From the NCBI GenBank assembly GCA_002914805.1, contig JXTB01000051.1, forward strand, positions 1,338,404 to 1,402,403: a stretch of DNA of 64,000 bases, given 5' to 3'. How positions within the stretch are numbered: position 1 is the first letter of the stretch; every line of letters starts with the position of its first letter. The position numbers were made by a program, and so were the translations under genes. This DNA comes from Parasponia andersonii. Its lineage: Eukaryota; Streptophyta; Magnoliopsida; Rosales; Cannabaceae. Below the pieces are notes generated by a model that worked only from the letters and a program-made list of their open reading frames with translations, searched no databases and was not told where the DNA came from. Shown in pieces: positions 10,901 through 22,339 of the stretch.

Positions 10901-13900
10901 TTGGCTGAACCCTCCTCAAATGGAAGCAAAGGAGGTGGGTTGCGACCATACACTACGTAAAAGGGTGTCCTACCCAAACTAGTATGGAATGATGTATTAT
11001 ACCAATACTCTCCCTAGTGGAGCCAAGAGGACCACTGTTTGGGCTTGGCAAATGTGAAGCATCGGAGGTAAGTTTCCAAACACCGGTTTACAACTTCGGA
11101 TTGGCCGTCAATTTGAGGGTGGTGAGCGGTGCTTCGCTTCAAGAAAGTGCCCAGAAGCTTGAACAATTCTACCTAAAACTTGCTCATGAACATCTTGTCT
11201 CTGTTTGAAATTATGGGTGCAGTAAAAGGATGCTTTATGGGTAGGAAATGAGCATACTTGCTGAGTCGATCGACGACCACCAGGATGGTGTCCATTCCCC
11301 CTAAGCGAGGCAGCCCCTCAATGAAATCCATTGTGATGGCCTCCCATATCTTGTCTGGCAACGGTAGTGGTTGTAAAAGGCCGGCTGGGGACATAGCTAG
11401 ATACTTGTGGCACTGGCAAACATCACATTCCCGCACATATTGCTCGACATCCTTCTGCATCCCTATCGAAAATAGCTCACTAGACAAACGTCCCCCCACA
11501 AGCGAGCAATGATACTCCTTTAAGAGGTCCGGAATAAGGGAAGATTGGCGAGATATGATGCGGCGTCCCTTCAATACTAGCACACCATGATCGAGTGCGA
11601 AACTAGCATGGGGTCCATTTTGCTCGTTGATCTTGTGTTGAATTTCCTGTAGGAAGGGGTCTTGTTCATTGTGTGCACGCACGGTGTCCCAATCAAAGTG
11701 GTGGGAAACTGATAAGGATGCTAACTCTGAAGCACATGGTAGGCGAGATAAGGCATTGGTAGCTTTATTCTCCAAATCGGGCCGGTATTGAATGTCGAAG
11801 TCGTAACGTAACAACTTAGTTAACCACGGTTGATGGTCGTGATTGACCAGCTACTGTTCCAAGAGAAATTTGAGACTTTTTTGGTCAGTGCGCACGATGA
11901 ATTTGCATCCCAAGAGGTATGGTCTCCACTTTTGGACGGCTAACACTATTGCCATCAATTTCCTCTCATAAATTGACTTAGCACGCACTTGTGGGGACAA
12001 TGTCTAGCTGAAATAAGCGATAGGGTGCTGGTTTTACATCAAAACCGCGCCTACTCCCACTCCCGAAGCATCTGTCTCGAGGACAAAAAGGCTAGAAAAA
12101 TCAGGTGAAGCCAATACTGGAACTTGTGTGATCGCTGTCTTCAGTCATTCGAATGACTCCTGGGCAACCCCATTCCAAGTGAACCCGTCCTTCTTAAGCT
12201 GCTCAGTTAAGGGACCCGCAATGGTCGCATACCCTGCCACAAAGTTGCGGTAGTACCCTGTTAAGCCCAAGAATCCTCGTAGTTCTTTGAGTGTAGATGG
12301 AATTGGCCACGCTAGCATGGCATGTATTTTGGAGGGGTCAACTTGAACTTAAGTTGCTGATATTATATGCCCAAGATATTCTAACCTAACTCTCGCAAAC
12401 AAGGATTTTTTTTTGGTTAACGAATAGTTGTTGCTCACCCAATATAGAAAACACAATCTGCAAGTGTTGGAGATGCGTGTCCAAGCAAGGGGTATAGATA
12501 AGAATATCATCGAAGAATGCTAGCACAAATCACCAAAGATATGGTTCGAAAATGTCATTCATGAGGGCTTGGAACGTGGCTGGAGCATTGGTTAAGCTGA
12601 ATGGCATCACCAAAATTCGTAATGGCCATCATGTGTGCGAAAAGCTGCGTCTTTGGTACGTCTTCGGTCTTCATCTGAATCTGATGGTACCCAGATTTCA
12701 GATCCAGTTTAGTGAATATGGTGGCTTCTTTCGATTCATCAAGTAACTCATCCATCACTGGTATGGGAAACTCGTTAGGGACTGCCTCTTTGTTGAGGGC
12801 CTGATAATCGATACAAAAACGCCAACTCCTATTTTTTTTCTTGACCAGTAGAATGGGGCTTGAGAGCGGGCTATTGCTCGGTTGGATTTCCCTAGCTGTG
12901 AGCATCTCCTTAACTAGCCTTTCGATTTCATCTTTTTGGACTTGCGGATATCGGTAGGGACGAACACTAACGGGAGAGGCTCCTTCCTTTAGCACAATGG
13001 CATGTTCTTGTCCTCAGCATGGAGGTAGTCTTACCAGCAAGGAAAAAAGGTGGTCATGTCGCTCGATCAATTGTTGGACGGGTTCAAGAACGGTCTCATT
13101 GTACTCTTCAGGTTCTAGCCCCATATACCCCAACTCGACCATCACTCCCTGCCCTTCATATGCTTGATAGCTCGCAACATGGCTTTTAGTGATACTTGTG
13201 TTTTGCATAAGCTCGGATCTCCTTGAAGTGTCACTTGAGTTGTGCCCACCTGAAACTTCATTGTCAGAGTCTTCCAATTCACTCATGTCTCCCAACGTAC
13301 TTAGCCACTGCATTCCCAGAATAACACTATTGCACCAAGTTCCAAGGGTAAAAAATCTTCCACTATCTCAACTTCCCTCATTGTCAAAAGGACATGCTTA
13401 TTGTCCCCTTCTCCCTGCACTACTGTTCCGATCCCTAGGACGACACTGTAACCAGATGTTGCCTCCAAGGGAAGGTTCAAATTTCACAACTAGCTTTTTA
13501 GCAATGAAGTTGTGCATGGCTCTACAATCAATGAGCACGATCACCTCCTGGTCTTGAATCAGTCCTCGCAACTTCATCATGTAGGGTGTGGTCAATCCCG
13601 CTACTAAATTAAGAGAGATTTCTACTCTGTCGGTAGCCTCTTCATGTAAAATTAGGATAGTCTCGTCATCGGTACTAGTGGTGCCCTCACTCTCTCCTTC
13701 GTCCCCTTCATTGACAACTAATACCTTCAACTCTTTACTCTTACATACGTGACCAGTGGTATATTTAGCATCACATTTAAAGCATAAACCCTTGTCTTTC
13801 GTTAATTGGATCTCAGCGGCAATCAACTTGAGGTAATTGTTTGAAGGAATACCTGTATTGCCTTTGATCAATTAAGATTGCTTAGGAACTGGATTTAATT

Positions 13901-16900
13901 GAGGGGACGAAATTGGTGGGGATCGTGGAGATATTACGGTGGTCGAAGACGAGCGTGGCATATCCCTATGGGTCGAGCTGTGGAAATGTCCCCATGATCC
14001 ACTACCGCTCCGTGCTTGCTGGAGCAACCAGTTCTTGGCCTCGATCTTCTGGGCATAGTCCATTATTGCCAGCAAACCAGTGACATCTACCAATTGCAAT
14101 TCAACCTTAATCTCCATTTTTAGCCCCGAGATAAATTGTATGATGAAAACCGATTTTGGAACGCCTTCTAACGGGGACGCCAAAATCTCGAATTGGGTTC
14201 GGTACGCTTACCGAAGAGCGAGGAAGCATTCAACCGATGATTCCTATTGTAGTGGCCAGAAATGTTGTAATATTTGTCGTTTGAGCTATCCCCAACTCAA
14301 GATAGCTCGGCGACTATCTTCCCATTGGAACTAGGAGAAAGCGTCACCTTCAAAACTGATAATTGCCGCTGCAAGTTGCCCCTGATTGGTCATTTGGTGC
14401 ATCGTAAAGTATCGTTCTGCTTGACAAACTCACCCATTGGGATTTGCTCCATCAAAAAGTGGCAGTCCAAATCAGCATAGACGACCCTCCGTTCTTTGGC
14501 CTTCTGGCATCGAATTGCCGCTTGATTGTGTCGGCATAAAGTTTGGGTCGACGTAGTCGGATTGTCACGGGGTCGCATCGCCGGATATGGTAGCTCATGA
14601 CCGTGGTTGAGCGAGGTGGAAGAGGATAGACTCTGAGTGTTTCTTGATTGTTGACAGTTGCTGATCGGTGGCGTACAGCTGCTGGTTGGTTCTGTCTAAT
14701 TCTTGTCGGAACTCCTTCAGCTCGTCTTCAACCAAGTCCACTCTACCTTCTCGTGTTTTGCCAGCCATGCCCAGCATCAGAACGGAAAATGCTCTAATAC
14801 CAATTTGATAGGAAATGGAACGAAAACACAGAAGAAAATAGCTAATCAGTGAAAGAATTCTGAGTTTAGCTTTATTGATATCAAGAACAAGGGACAGAAG
14901 GCTTCGAGAGGCCTGCACTCTCCTAGAGCAAGCTCTAATTACAACTCAGATATTCTCCGTTCCTTCCAAAGAAAATTCTCCCCCCTTNGCTATTTGATAT
15001 AACCCCTTCGCTCTTCCTCTTTCCATTACAACCGACTCCGTGAAAATACCTGTACACCCCCTCTTCAACTTTCGTTTTTACTCTATTGCCCTTGCTCCTC
15101 TTAAAAGACCCCTGTATCCCTGGTCAGTTTAGTTGATTATTTTATTTTCCTGTTGTGTCTCACATAGGTAAAGCGAATGGGAGGTTGATGAGGCTTATCA
15201 AGATCATCATGCTAGGTACTTCCTTTTGGGCTCTCCTCCCTCAAAAGGTATGCTTTGCAGGTTTTGACAGTTTAGGAGAGGGTGCAGGTGTATCTCAATT
15301 AAGCTTCAATCTTAAAAAAACAATGCAACTCGACAATGTGTAACCATTACATACCTTGGTATATAGTGGGTTTCCAATTGTTGGTTTACAATCACTATAA
15401 ATGATACATCACATTTATTCTAATAGCTTGCTTATACTGCTTTTAGAAAATTTAAAACCCGGAAATAATTTACATCTAAGATGAAAAGGAAAAAAAAAGT
15501 TGCCCTTGCTCCCCCTTTTCTCCATTTACTTATGCAGATCTCTTAGATTCCTGAGCAGTTAAATGGATTTCTTTATGTACTGCTCAAATAACGTTCTTAA
15601 ATCTACAGTGTAGATGATCAGGTTTATTTACTTGAATAAGAGTAATTAGCAAATTTTTATATTTTGTCATCAGAATTTCTTTAAGTATGTGTTTACTAAT
15701 ATAATCTTGTGTAAGTTCTTTTCAGAAGGTTTTGAAAAAAATAAAAGTAAAGAGTGAAAATATGAGAGCCTTTTGTTTTGGATGAAGGTGATAGATGCTG
15801 TGTGGATACATTTGGTAGATGACGGCACACTTTAGGGAGCCATTCTCGTCTTTTGACATTATTAATATAAAAATATTGGTGAAGTAATTGATTTAATGAA
15901 TAATGAACTTTAGGGTGATCAATTGTGGAACTGTAGTAGGTTTTTTTTTCCCCCACCTATATTTTTTCCCCCTAAGATGACTCTCTCCAACCGTTTCTAT
16001 CTATCCTTAGAAGTAGGGCAAGGGAAAGGAAATATGAGCGTTGGTTTTTCTAGCTTGTTTTAAAGCAGACCTTAAAGGAAGGTAACATTCCATATGTTTT
16101 AGTTTGGAAATTACTTACTTTTAGTCTTCAATAAACCTTGGTTCTAAAATATGAAAAGTTGCTACTAATCCATGCAAACTTGCTTTTTGTCTGTATGATT
16201 CCTTGATTCTTTTAAAAACAAAGTAGAATGAAATCTGAACCTTTTACCTCCAAAAAAAACGTATGTACTTATCATTGACAACTTCACTTGTCTTCATGAA
16301 TACAGTTATCTCTGTGCAGCTGTACTGATTGAGTATGTTGTTATTGTGCTCTGTTGGATTAGAATATTTGCATACACCATCTATATATCTAACCAAAATT
16401 TCTGCTTCTTTGCAGTTCCCAGAAATTTCAGATTGCTGGAAGAGCTTGAAAGAGGCGAAAAAGGAATTGGTGATGGAACGGTCAGTTATGGGATGGATGA
16501 TGCTGATGATATATTCATGCTGTCATGGACAGGAACTATTATTGGTCCCCCTAATGTATGTTCCAAAAGTTCTGCCTTTCTTTCTTCTCCTGGATTTCTT
16601 ATGTGAAATTTGTACTTTGTTGCCTTTTTCCTCTAGTTGTTGCTCGTTATGACTTTGACAAGTTCCCACCACTATGTATTTTGTTTCACTGTTTTCTATT
16701 GGGTATTTTAATTATTCGATAGTTTCTTAGAGCTATAAGCTTTCCGTTCATGTCTTGTATACCATGGTGATGCTCTTCCAAACACTTTATCTTGTCCAGT
16801 AACAGAATGCCTATAGCTTGTATGATATCAGAATATTTTATGTGTTCTTTGAAGCAAGCTTCCAGCAAAAGGGAAAATTTTGTTAGAAGGAAAGTACAAT

Positions 16901-18408
16901 TTATGTTTTGATAGGCTAGATGGAATTGGAGGAGATTGATGGTGTTTTTGCTCAAGATTGAAGAGGAATGAGAAGATATAATACATCTAAGTATTTCATC
17001 TATGTTTGAAACCTGAATTTGTTGCATGGACGTGATGAATTGAGAAATGACATAACATAGACAAAAGTGAAGTGTTGGACTACATGTAGTTTTTGTTTTT
17101 ACCATTTTTCCCTTGGAGTGTATTTATTCCTTTTTGAATTGCAAGTTTTTAGTGCAATGCTTCGCTGGTATGTGTACTTTTTTTTCCGTCTGATTTAGAT
17201 GTGCTTTTATGTTACTCAAGTCACCACTATTCATAGTCATTCGACTCGTTCCTGAAGATCGAAAACCTGATTATTTCCTAATCATGCTTCTTGCTAGACT
17301 GTACATGAAGGGAGAATCTACCAGTTGAAACTGTTCTGTGGAAAGGATTACCCTGATAATCCACCAACTGTAAGGTTCCAAACACGGATAAACATGACCT
17401 GTGTCAATCAGGAAAGTGGGATGGTAAGTTATATTACAGTCGGGTATTTATTTCCAGTGATTTGTTAAAATAGCTCATGCTCTTAGAATTTACCAGGTTG
17501 AACCAAGTCTCTTCCCCATGCTTGCTAATTGGCAAAGAGAGTACACGATGGAAGACATATTGACACAATTGAAGAAAGATATGATGTCACCACAAAACCG
17601 TAAGCTAGCTCAGCCACCTGAAGGTTCGTTCCAATTTATCTTCTTTTCATCTTTCCACATCCTTCTTCTTCAAGGTGCATTCTTTTTTTCTCCAAATCAT
17701 ATCTGTTAGACATTTGTGAATCGGTTGCTCTACGTTACATTTGACAGTTTTTTCCCTTGTGCCTTGTTATTAATTTTGTCCACGGTTTTATATGCATACA
17801 TGTAGACCTTTGTGAATCCCTTGCTTACATTACATGGCAGTCAAAACAGCTTTTGTTGTGAATTTTACTAGTTTTCTTCATCGTCTGAAAAACTAGTCTG
17901 AGAGTGTAAGGAAATGATGAATAGAGATCTGATAGGTTCCTTGCAATAGAGACCAGAATTGTTTAAATTGAGTGGTGAATATGGGGTTATTAAACAACTC
18001 AATCTGAGGCCGACTTGCAACACTTTGAATTCATCCGTCAAAAGAAAGGTTGTTGCTACTAGGAGCGTGGGTTATCATTTTAATACTTATCCTTCATATT
18101 ATGTTGCCTGTTACCAAGAAGTTCTTGGGTTGAGATGCCGAGTCTGACAGATCAAAAACATTGATACCTATGTATACAGTTCTTTCGATTAGATGCAATG
18201 GAAAACATCCTTGTTATTTAATGAAATATAGATCTTTTAACTACTACTACTTAGGGATGAGATGGAAAAAAGTGTGAGCTCATCAATATATTAGAACAAT
18301 TTATTATCTGTTGATTAATCATATCTTGCCCTCTTCTTGTTATTTTTAGGTAATGACGAGGGAAGGATGGATCAAAAAGGGTTGGTGCTGAAATGTTGCA
18401 TTGTCTAA
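7908..18408 (+). CDS. UEV1: Ubiquitin-conjugating enzyme E2 variant 1 (UEV1/Mms2 type), five coding exons
   Basis: Coding exons are 7908-7935, 16416-16555, 17298-17423, 17497-17623 and 18350-18408. All junctions are GT-AG and together give 480 nt, or 159 residues plus TAA. The protein reads [20 protein letters not shown] at residues 11-30, then [66 protein letters not shown] and RKLAQPPEG. This is a near-textbook match to plant UEV1 proteins. UEVs have the E2 fold without the catalytic cysteine and pair with Ubc13 to build K63-linked ubiquitin chains in DNA-damage tolerance and signalling. Phe14 matches the Phe known to mediate Ubc13 contact. The C-terminus ends KCCIV, a possible CaaX prenylation box. 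Intron 1 is 8.5 kb and contains an antisense retrotransposon; the other introns are 742, 73 and 726 bp. The start was chosen because exon 1 (MGSEGSRVV) splices in frame. Confidence 0.95.
7936..10012 (+). other. UEV1 intron 1, 5' part
   Basis: The intron starts with GTGAGAATTC and continues as T-rich non-coding DNA to the retroelement insertion point. No second gene or conserved RNA is evident. The open frames here are short and compositionally biased. Confidence 0.7.
10018..10408 (-). repeat. 3' LTR of the intronic Ty3/gypsy element
   Basis: 391 bp, bounded by TG and CA in + orientation. It is clearly homologous to 14806-15200, with shared CTAGAGCAAGCTCTAATTAC and GGTAAAGCGAATGGGAGGTT segments. 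TSD copy AGATC lies immediately left. Confidence 0.92.
10409..10420 (-). other. Polypurine tract of the intronic element
   Basis: The minus strand reads GGGGGGAAGTAT directly before the 3' LTR. This is the expected place and composition for the plus-strand primer of reverse transcription. Confidence 0.75.
10420..11814 (-). pseudogene. Integrase with C-terminal GPY/F and chromodomain-like tail (intronic element)
   Basis: The minus-strand frame 11814-11173 carries the end of RNase H ([17 protein letters not shown]), the integrase zinc-finger region (HCSLVGG..., CDVCQCHKY) and the core start ([28 protein letters not shown]). The frame breaks near 11173. Frame 10977-10603 continues with [19 protein letters not shown]-type text and the GPY/F module [20 protein letters not shown]. 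Beyond a stop, 10545-10420 reads [16 protein letters not shown], a chromodomain-like end as in chromoviruses. Several breaks mean no intact integrase is encoded. Confidence 0.85.
11815..12995 (-). pseudogene. Reverse transcriptase and RNase H of the intronic element
   Basis: The minus-strand frame 12995-12555 reads [19 protein letters not shown], then [20 protein letters not shown] and [15 protein letters not shown], the standard gypsy RT blocks. After a frame break the catalytic block FFDDILIY is readable at about 12490-12515, so the catalytic Asp pair is kept. Downstream are [17 protein letters not shown] and the RNase H pieces [15 protein letters not shown] and [13 protein letters not shown]. 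In-frame stops interrupt the RNase H part. Confidence 0.88.
13014..14760 (-). pseudogene. gag and protease region of the intronic element
   Basis: Minus-strand frames at about 14760-13872 give a gag remnant ([26 protein letters not shown]) followed by a zinc knuckle [14 protein letters not shown] in frame 13871-13398. The protease-like segment reads [16 protein letters not shown], where the usual D-C/S-G triad is D-C-R; the active-site Gly is replaced, so protease is probably dead. Frame 13313-13014 includes the protease to RT linker. Multiple frame breaks are present. Confidence 0.8.
14791..14802 (-). other. Primer binding site of the intronic element
   Basis: The minus strand reads TGGTATTAGAGC, three bases inside the 5' LTR. 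It differs by one base from TGGTATCAGAGC, the complement of the plant initiator-Met tRNA 3' end. Confidence 0.85.
14806..15200 (-). repeat. 5' LTR of the intronic Ty3/gypsy element
   Basis: 395 bp, homologous to 10018-10408, with many substitutions and small indels between them. It contains one ambiguous base N at 14988. It is followed by the TSD copy AGATC at 15201-15205. Confidence 0.92.
15206..16415 (+). other. UEV1 intron 1, 3' part
   Basis: Non-coding T-rich intron sequence from the right target duplication to the acceptor TTTGCAG before exon 2. Nothing else is recognised. Confidence 0.7.
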
Positions 18409-19279
18409 GGTGAGAATGGATTGTGATGATACTGTATATAAATATATAACTGGATAAAACCAGTTCACGAGCAATTTATGTGCGAATCTCTTTAAATGTA
18501 ATTAAGGAGAATTTGCATTTGGAACCTTGAGCCGTTTGAGACATGTCATTCTCTCCAACTCTGTCCTCTCTCTCGTTCATCTTAAGTTAGTTATTACTGC
18601 TTGGGTCAGGAACCTTGATTTGGCAATTCGAGACCTTTTTCTAGATGTTAATGAATGCAACTCCCTTCCGGGTATTAATTTTCATGTTGTAAGATCATAT
18701 ATTTACCATTATATATCTATATTCGTATCAAATATGTATCAATATATATATATATATAGCTGTATATCTATATTCTTATAGACTACACACATACATATGT
18801 TTAGATATATACATTATATGTATGTTTATACGTTGGCTACTTTTGTTAACTAGATGGCTTGACCAAGTTGATGTGTTTTGTGGTTAAGCGAAATATTAAA
18901 GCGTCATGTTGGTCTCTGGTCGAGTTCAAGCTTCATAGTGTTCAGTTGTACAAGAGAATGCGTTATAAAAGTTGGTCACCTCTTTAGATATTCAACAATA
19001 ATTGTAAATAAAGGAGTAGCTGTAGTTGCTTTAAATGCCTTGGCACCATGTCATCATTCACATTGTTTAGCATCTTTTAGCTAAGAAAAAAATTGTTTAA
19101 TTTCATTCTTAATTGCTATCTAATGTTCAAATCTTTATAAAGCCCGGGAAAAAAAAAAAAGAGTGAGGAAATTCCTTATTCCTCCTTTGGGTTTAAGCGT
19201 GACACAACCTTGAAGTGGATTGAACAAAAATACTCCGCCTTTGAAAGTAATGTTTAATGTATATCTCTTTTTAATTTTA
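18409..19279. other. UEV1 3' UTR and downstream spacer
   Basis: The stretch directly after the TAA should contain the 3' UTR. AT-rich candidates for polyadenylation signals lie around 18435-18450, but none is decisive. A TA-rich tract at 18735-18765 and general spacer follow. Confidence 0.4.
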
Positions 19280-20310
19280 ATGACAAATATATCCTTTTTT
19301 CAATAGTAATGATTTATGTTTACCATTATACTTGTGGTAAATTATTTATTTACCGCTATTATAAATTGGTATATCATGATTCAAAAAATTTTATCATTTT
19401 TAAATAGTAGCATATTTATTATTATACTTATATAAATTATTTATTTATCGTTATTATGAGATGGTACATAATTTATTTACCATAACTCAATAAAATTTAT
19501 TATTTATAGGTGGTAGTATATTTATTATTATTTATTTAATAAATTACTTATTTACCATTATTATGAGGTGGTATATCATTTATTTACCAAGATTTAAAAT
19601 ATTTATTACTTGGTAGCATATTTATTATTATACTTATATAAATTATTTATTTATCGTTATTATGAGATGGTACATAATTTATTTACCATAACTCAATAAA
19701 ATTTATTATTTATAGGTGGTAGTATATTTATTATTATTTATTTAATAAATTACTTATTTACCATTATTATGAGGTGGTATATCATTTATTTACCAAGATT
19801 TAAAATATTTATTACTTGGTAGCATATTTATTATTATACTCTTAGTGAATTATTTATTTATCATTATTGTAAATGGTATATAATTCATTTATCATGACTT
19901 AAAAAAATTTATCACTTGTAGACTGTAATATATTTATCATTGAAATCATAGTAAATTAGTTATTTACCATAATTATAAACAAATAAATCATTTATTTAAC
20001 ATGATTTGAAATTATATATGTCGCCAACAATAGTCAGTTTTATGTGTCATTATACCTATGGCAAATTATTTATTGAGCATATTATAAACTGATCTATCGT
20101 TTATTTATCACGACCTTGAAAACAAAAGAGAAGTATCTCATTTACCATGATAAACTAACATACTATCATTATACAAGAAATCACTACTACAAAGTAGTAT
20201 TACTTATTTAGCATGACCTAAAACAAATCACTAATTTACACCGATATATAGTAATAATTTTCTATTACACTGCTGATAAATTATTTATTTACTTGAACTT
20301 AAAAAATCAA
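19280..20310. repeat. AT-rich tandem array (~100-bp monomers) with an apparently exact 206-bp duplication
   Basis: The segment repeats the pattern TATTTATTATTAT...AAATTATTTATTTA(T/C)CGTTATTATGAG(A/G)TGGTA...TTATTTACCA about every 103 bp. CATATTTATT starts at 19411, 19617 and 19823, exactly 206 bp apart. The two 206-bp copies between these points looked identical by eye, while outer monomers are degenerate. This implies a recent duplication inside an older satellite-like array. There is no coding content. Confidence 0.85.
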
Positions 20311-20423
20311 TTATTAACCAATGAAATCCAAAAGAGTTGCAACTTCCAAGACAAATTTGGAGACAGACTAATGATGCACACCATTGTGTTCTTGTATTTA
20401 TGCAACACAGCTTTATAGCATAT

Positions 20424-21062
20424 TGTTACATCCCGCTCATTTAGCTCCCCAAAATCCAATCGTTGCTGCCCATGGCTCTAAGATCCTTTATATATATTGC
20501 TTACCTAAAAGGATAGAGGAAAGCTCTAGAACGTGATAGACACTTCTAGAATAATCAAGAGAAGTCTTAGTTGTGCTAGAAGACTTTAGATGGCACTACT
20601 AAGTCCTAGAAGGCTCTAGACAAGACAAGATGGTGCTAGATAGGTTGGAATGGTCTTAGAAGCTCTTAAAATGACTTGGAAGAGCCAAGATGGTGGGTGA
20701 ACTTCCTAAAAGGATCTAGGTCATGCTTTTCTAGATTTCTCCATATAAATATCTTTGTAGATATTACTATTTATTTGGGAAGATTCTAAACCCTTTGTAA
20801 GATTATGCCACTTGGCACGATCATGACCCTTGGTTAGTTTAGGCTTTTCCTAAGGGTTCATTTTTACATAAGTCCCATTTGTGAGAGTTGTAAGTATTCT
20901 AAGAGTAATATAAGGCTTCATTCACTCTAACTCTCTTATGCTTTGCTACTTTGTCTCAGAGCTTACTCTAAGTCCCTATCCTGAGTGTTGGTAGGCTAAC
21001 TTAGTGCGACGGACTGTGCTAAGTGCAACACGATTGTCTGATTTGAGGCTAGGGTCATGACA
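20424..21062 (+). repeat. 5' LTR of the truncated Ty3/gypsy element
   Basis: 639 bp from TGTTACATCCCGC to GGTCATGACA, ending three bases before the PBS. A TATA-like CATATAAATA at about 20742-20751 fits the U3 promoter position. No partner LTR was found, so the left boundary rests on the TGT start and the sharp change from the tandem array region. Confidence 0.7.
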
Positions 21063-21065
21063 GCG

Positions 21066-21077
21066 TGGTATTAGAGC
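21066..21077 (+). other. Primer binding site (initiator Met tRNA type)
   Basis: TGGTATTAGAGC lies three bases downstream of the 5' LTR, one mismatch from the iMet complement TGGTATCAGAGC. Confidence 0.85.
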
Positions 21078-21089
21078 TTTGGATGCTCG

Positions 21090-22320
21090 TTGTATCTTAA
21101 TGGTTCTATTGTCTATATAAAGACCGTGGTTGTAACTCCCAACCCCATTGAAGTTGGTGCTTCTGAACGTGAGTGTGATGAAGGGAAGAAGGGTGCTACT
21201 TGCGGCAAGTTGATGGACGTGGTAACTAGATTGGAGGCTAGAGTGTCTCGACTAGAGTCCAACTTGGGCACGTTGGGGTGAGCAAGTAGATGACCTAGAT
21301 GGCCGTTGCGACGGTTTGGAGACTGAGGATGCGGAGATCTACAGCGGCATTAAAGATGCACTTGGTGGGTTAGAGACCGACTTAAGGCATGAGAACGAGT
21401 CCCTTCATTCAGAGATTGCCAAGATACGAGATCTCTTCTAAATAAAACTCACTAATGTTTTACTTAGAGTAGATGAGATGGGTGGTGATCTTGCTTTGTG
21501 CAAGCGAGCGGTGGTCACGGGGGTAACCATCACAACAACCATTGAGGCAAGGAAGGTTGAGGTGCCTAAACCAAAGACCTTTAATGGTACTCGAAATACT
21601 CGGGGGAAGTTGAGAACTTCTTATGGGGATTCGAGCAATACTTCGAGGTTGCTAGTGTGACGAAAGATATCAGTAAAATTCGTAATCCTGCCATGTATCT
21701 AACCGAAACCGCAATGCTATGGTGGAGGCAGAGACACAGGGAGATGCAATGAGAGGTGTGCATCATAGCCACCTTTGATGATTTCAAGAGAGAGGTTAAG
21801 AGGCAATTCTTCTCCGAGAATGCCGAAGAAGAGGCAAGAGGCCGTCTTCGCCGCCTCAAACAATCTGGTAGTGTTAGAGACTACATGAAAGAGTTTACTG
21901 CACTCTTACTCGAAGTCCCTAACACTTCAGATAAAGATGCCATGTTCTTGTTTATGGATAGCCTTCAGAATTGGGCCAAGTTAGAGCTCAAGCGTTGTGG
22001 TGTCCAGAACTTGGCCTATGCTATTGCTATAGCCGAGAGCCTTGTTGATTACTCTACCAACAAGGACCCTCCTAAGGCCAAAGACAAGAATAGTGGTGGA
22101 GCAAAAAATGGGGGAGAGCAAACAAAAGGAGAAAAATGGAACAAAGTAGTTCCTCCTACAAACACAAGGACAAGGGTAAGGAGAAGGAAGATCGTGACTT
22201 CTCCAAGCTAAGAGTCAAGTGCTTCCTTTGTGATGGGCCACATTGGGCATGCGAGTGTCCTAAGAAGAAAGCTCTCAATGCCTTGATTGTCTTCGAGCCA
22301 AGCCAAGAAGGAAGTGATAG
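21090..22320 (+). pseudogene. gag polyprotein remnant with coiled coil and CCHC zinc knuckle
   Basis: Frame 21090-21281 has a heptad-like segment, VVTRLEARVSRLESNLGTL. Frames 21478-21660 and 21756-22211 give the capsid part: KPKTFNGT, MYLTETAMLWWRQ in another frame, FDDFKREVKRQFFSENAEEE, GSVRDYMKEFTALLLEVPN. The knuckle CFLCDGPHWACEC lies at about 22220-22258. Stops at 21279 and 21658 and frame changes near 21750 and 22150 break the gene. Gag would form the virus-like particle that packages element RNA. Confidence 0.85.
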
Positions 22321-22339
22321 AGAAGATAGTGGTGCACTT

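Larger units (their letters stand above)
10018..15200 (-). mobile_element. Ty3/gypsy LTR retrotransposon (chromovirus, Reina-like) inside UEV1 intron 1
   Basis: The element is 5.18 kb, has LTRs at both ends (TGATAGG...TTATCA) and is flanked by a perfect 5-bp target duplication AGATC at 10013-10017 and 15201-15205. Reading on the minus strand, the order is LTR, PBS, gag, protease, RT, RNase H, integrase, chromodomain-like tail, PPT, LTR. That is the Ty3/gypsy order with a chromoviral end. Short LTRs of about 390 bp, small total size and the FFDDILIY form of the RT motif suggest the Reina clade; this is inference. Coding frames are interrupted by stops and frameshifts, and the LTRs differ at many sites, so it is an old, non-autonomous insertion. 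It is antisense to the host gene and sits within one intron. Confidence 0.92.

Noticed and set aside
16329..16652. Frames overlapping UEV1 exon 2, including one reading into intron 2
   Set aside because: Only 16416-16555 in the correct frame is coding. The rest is intron with Phe/Leu-rich translation.
19280..20310. Possible CRISPR-like array
   Set aside because: Repeat periodicity is about 103 bp, with no constant repeat and unique spacer structure, in plant nuclear DNA.
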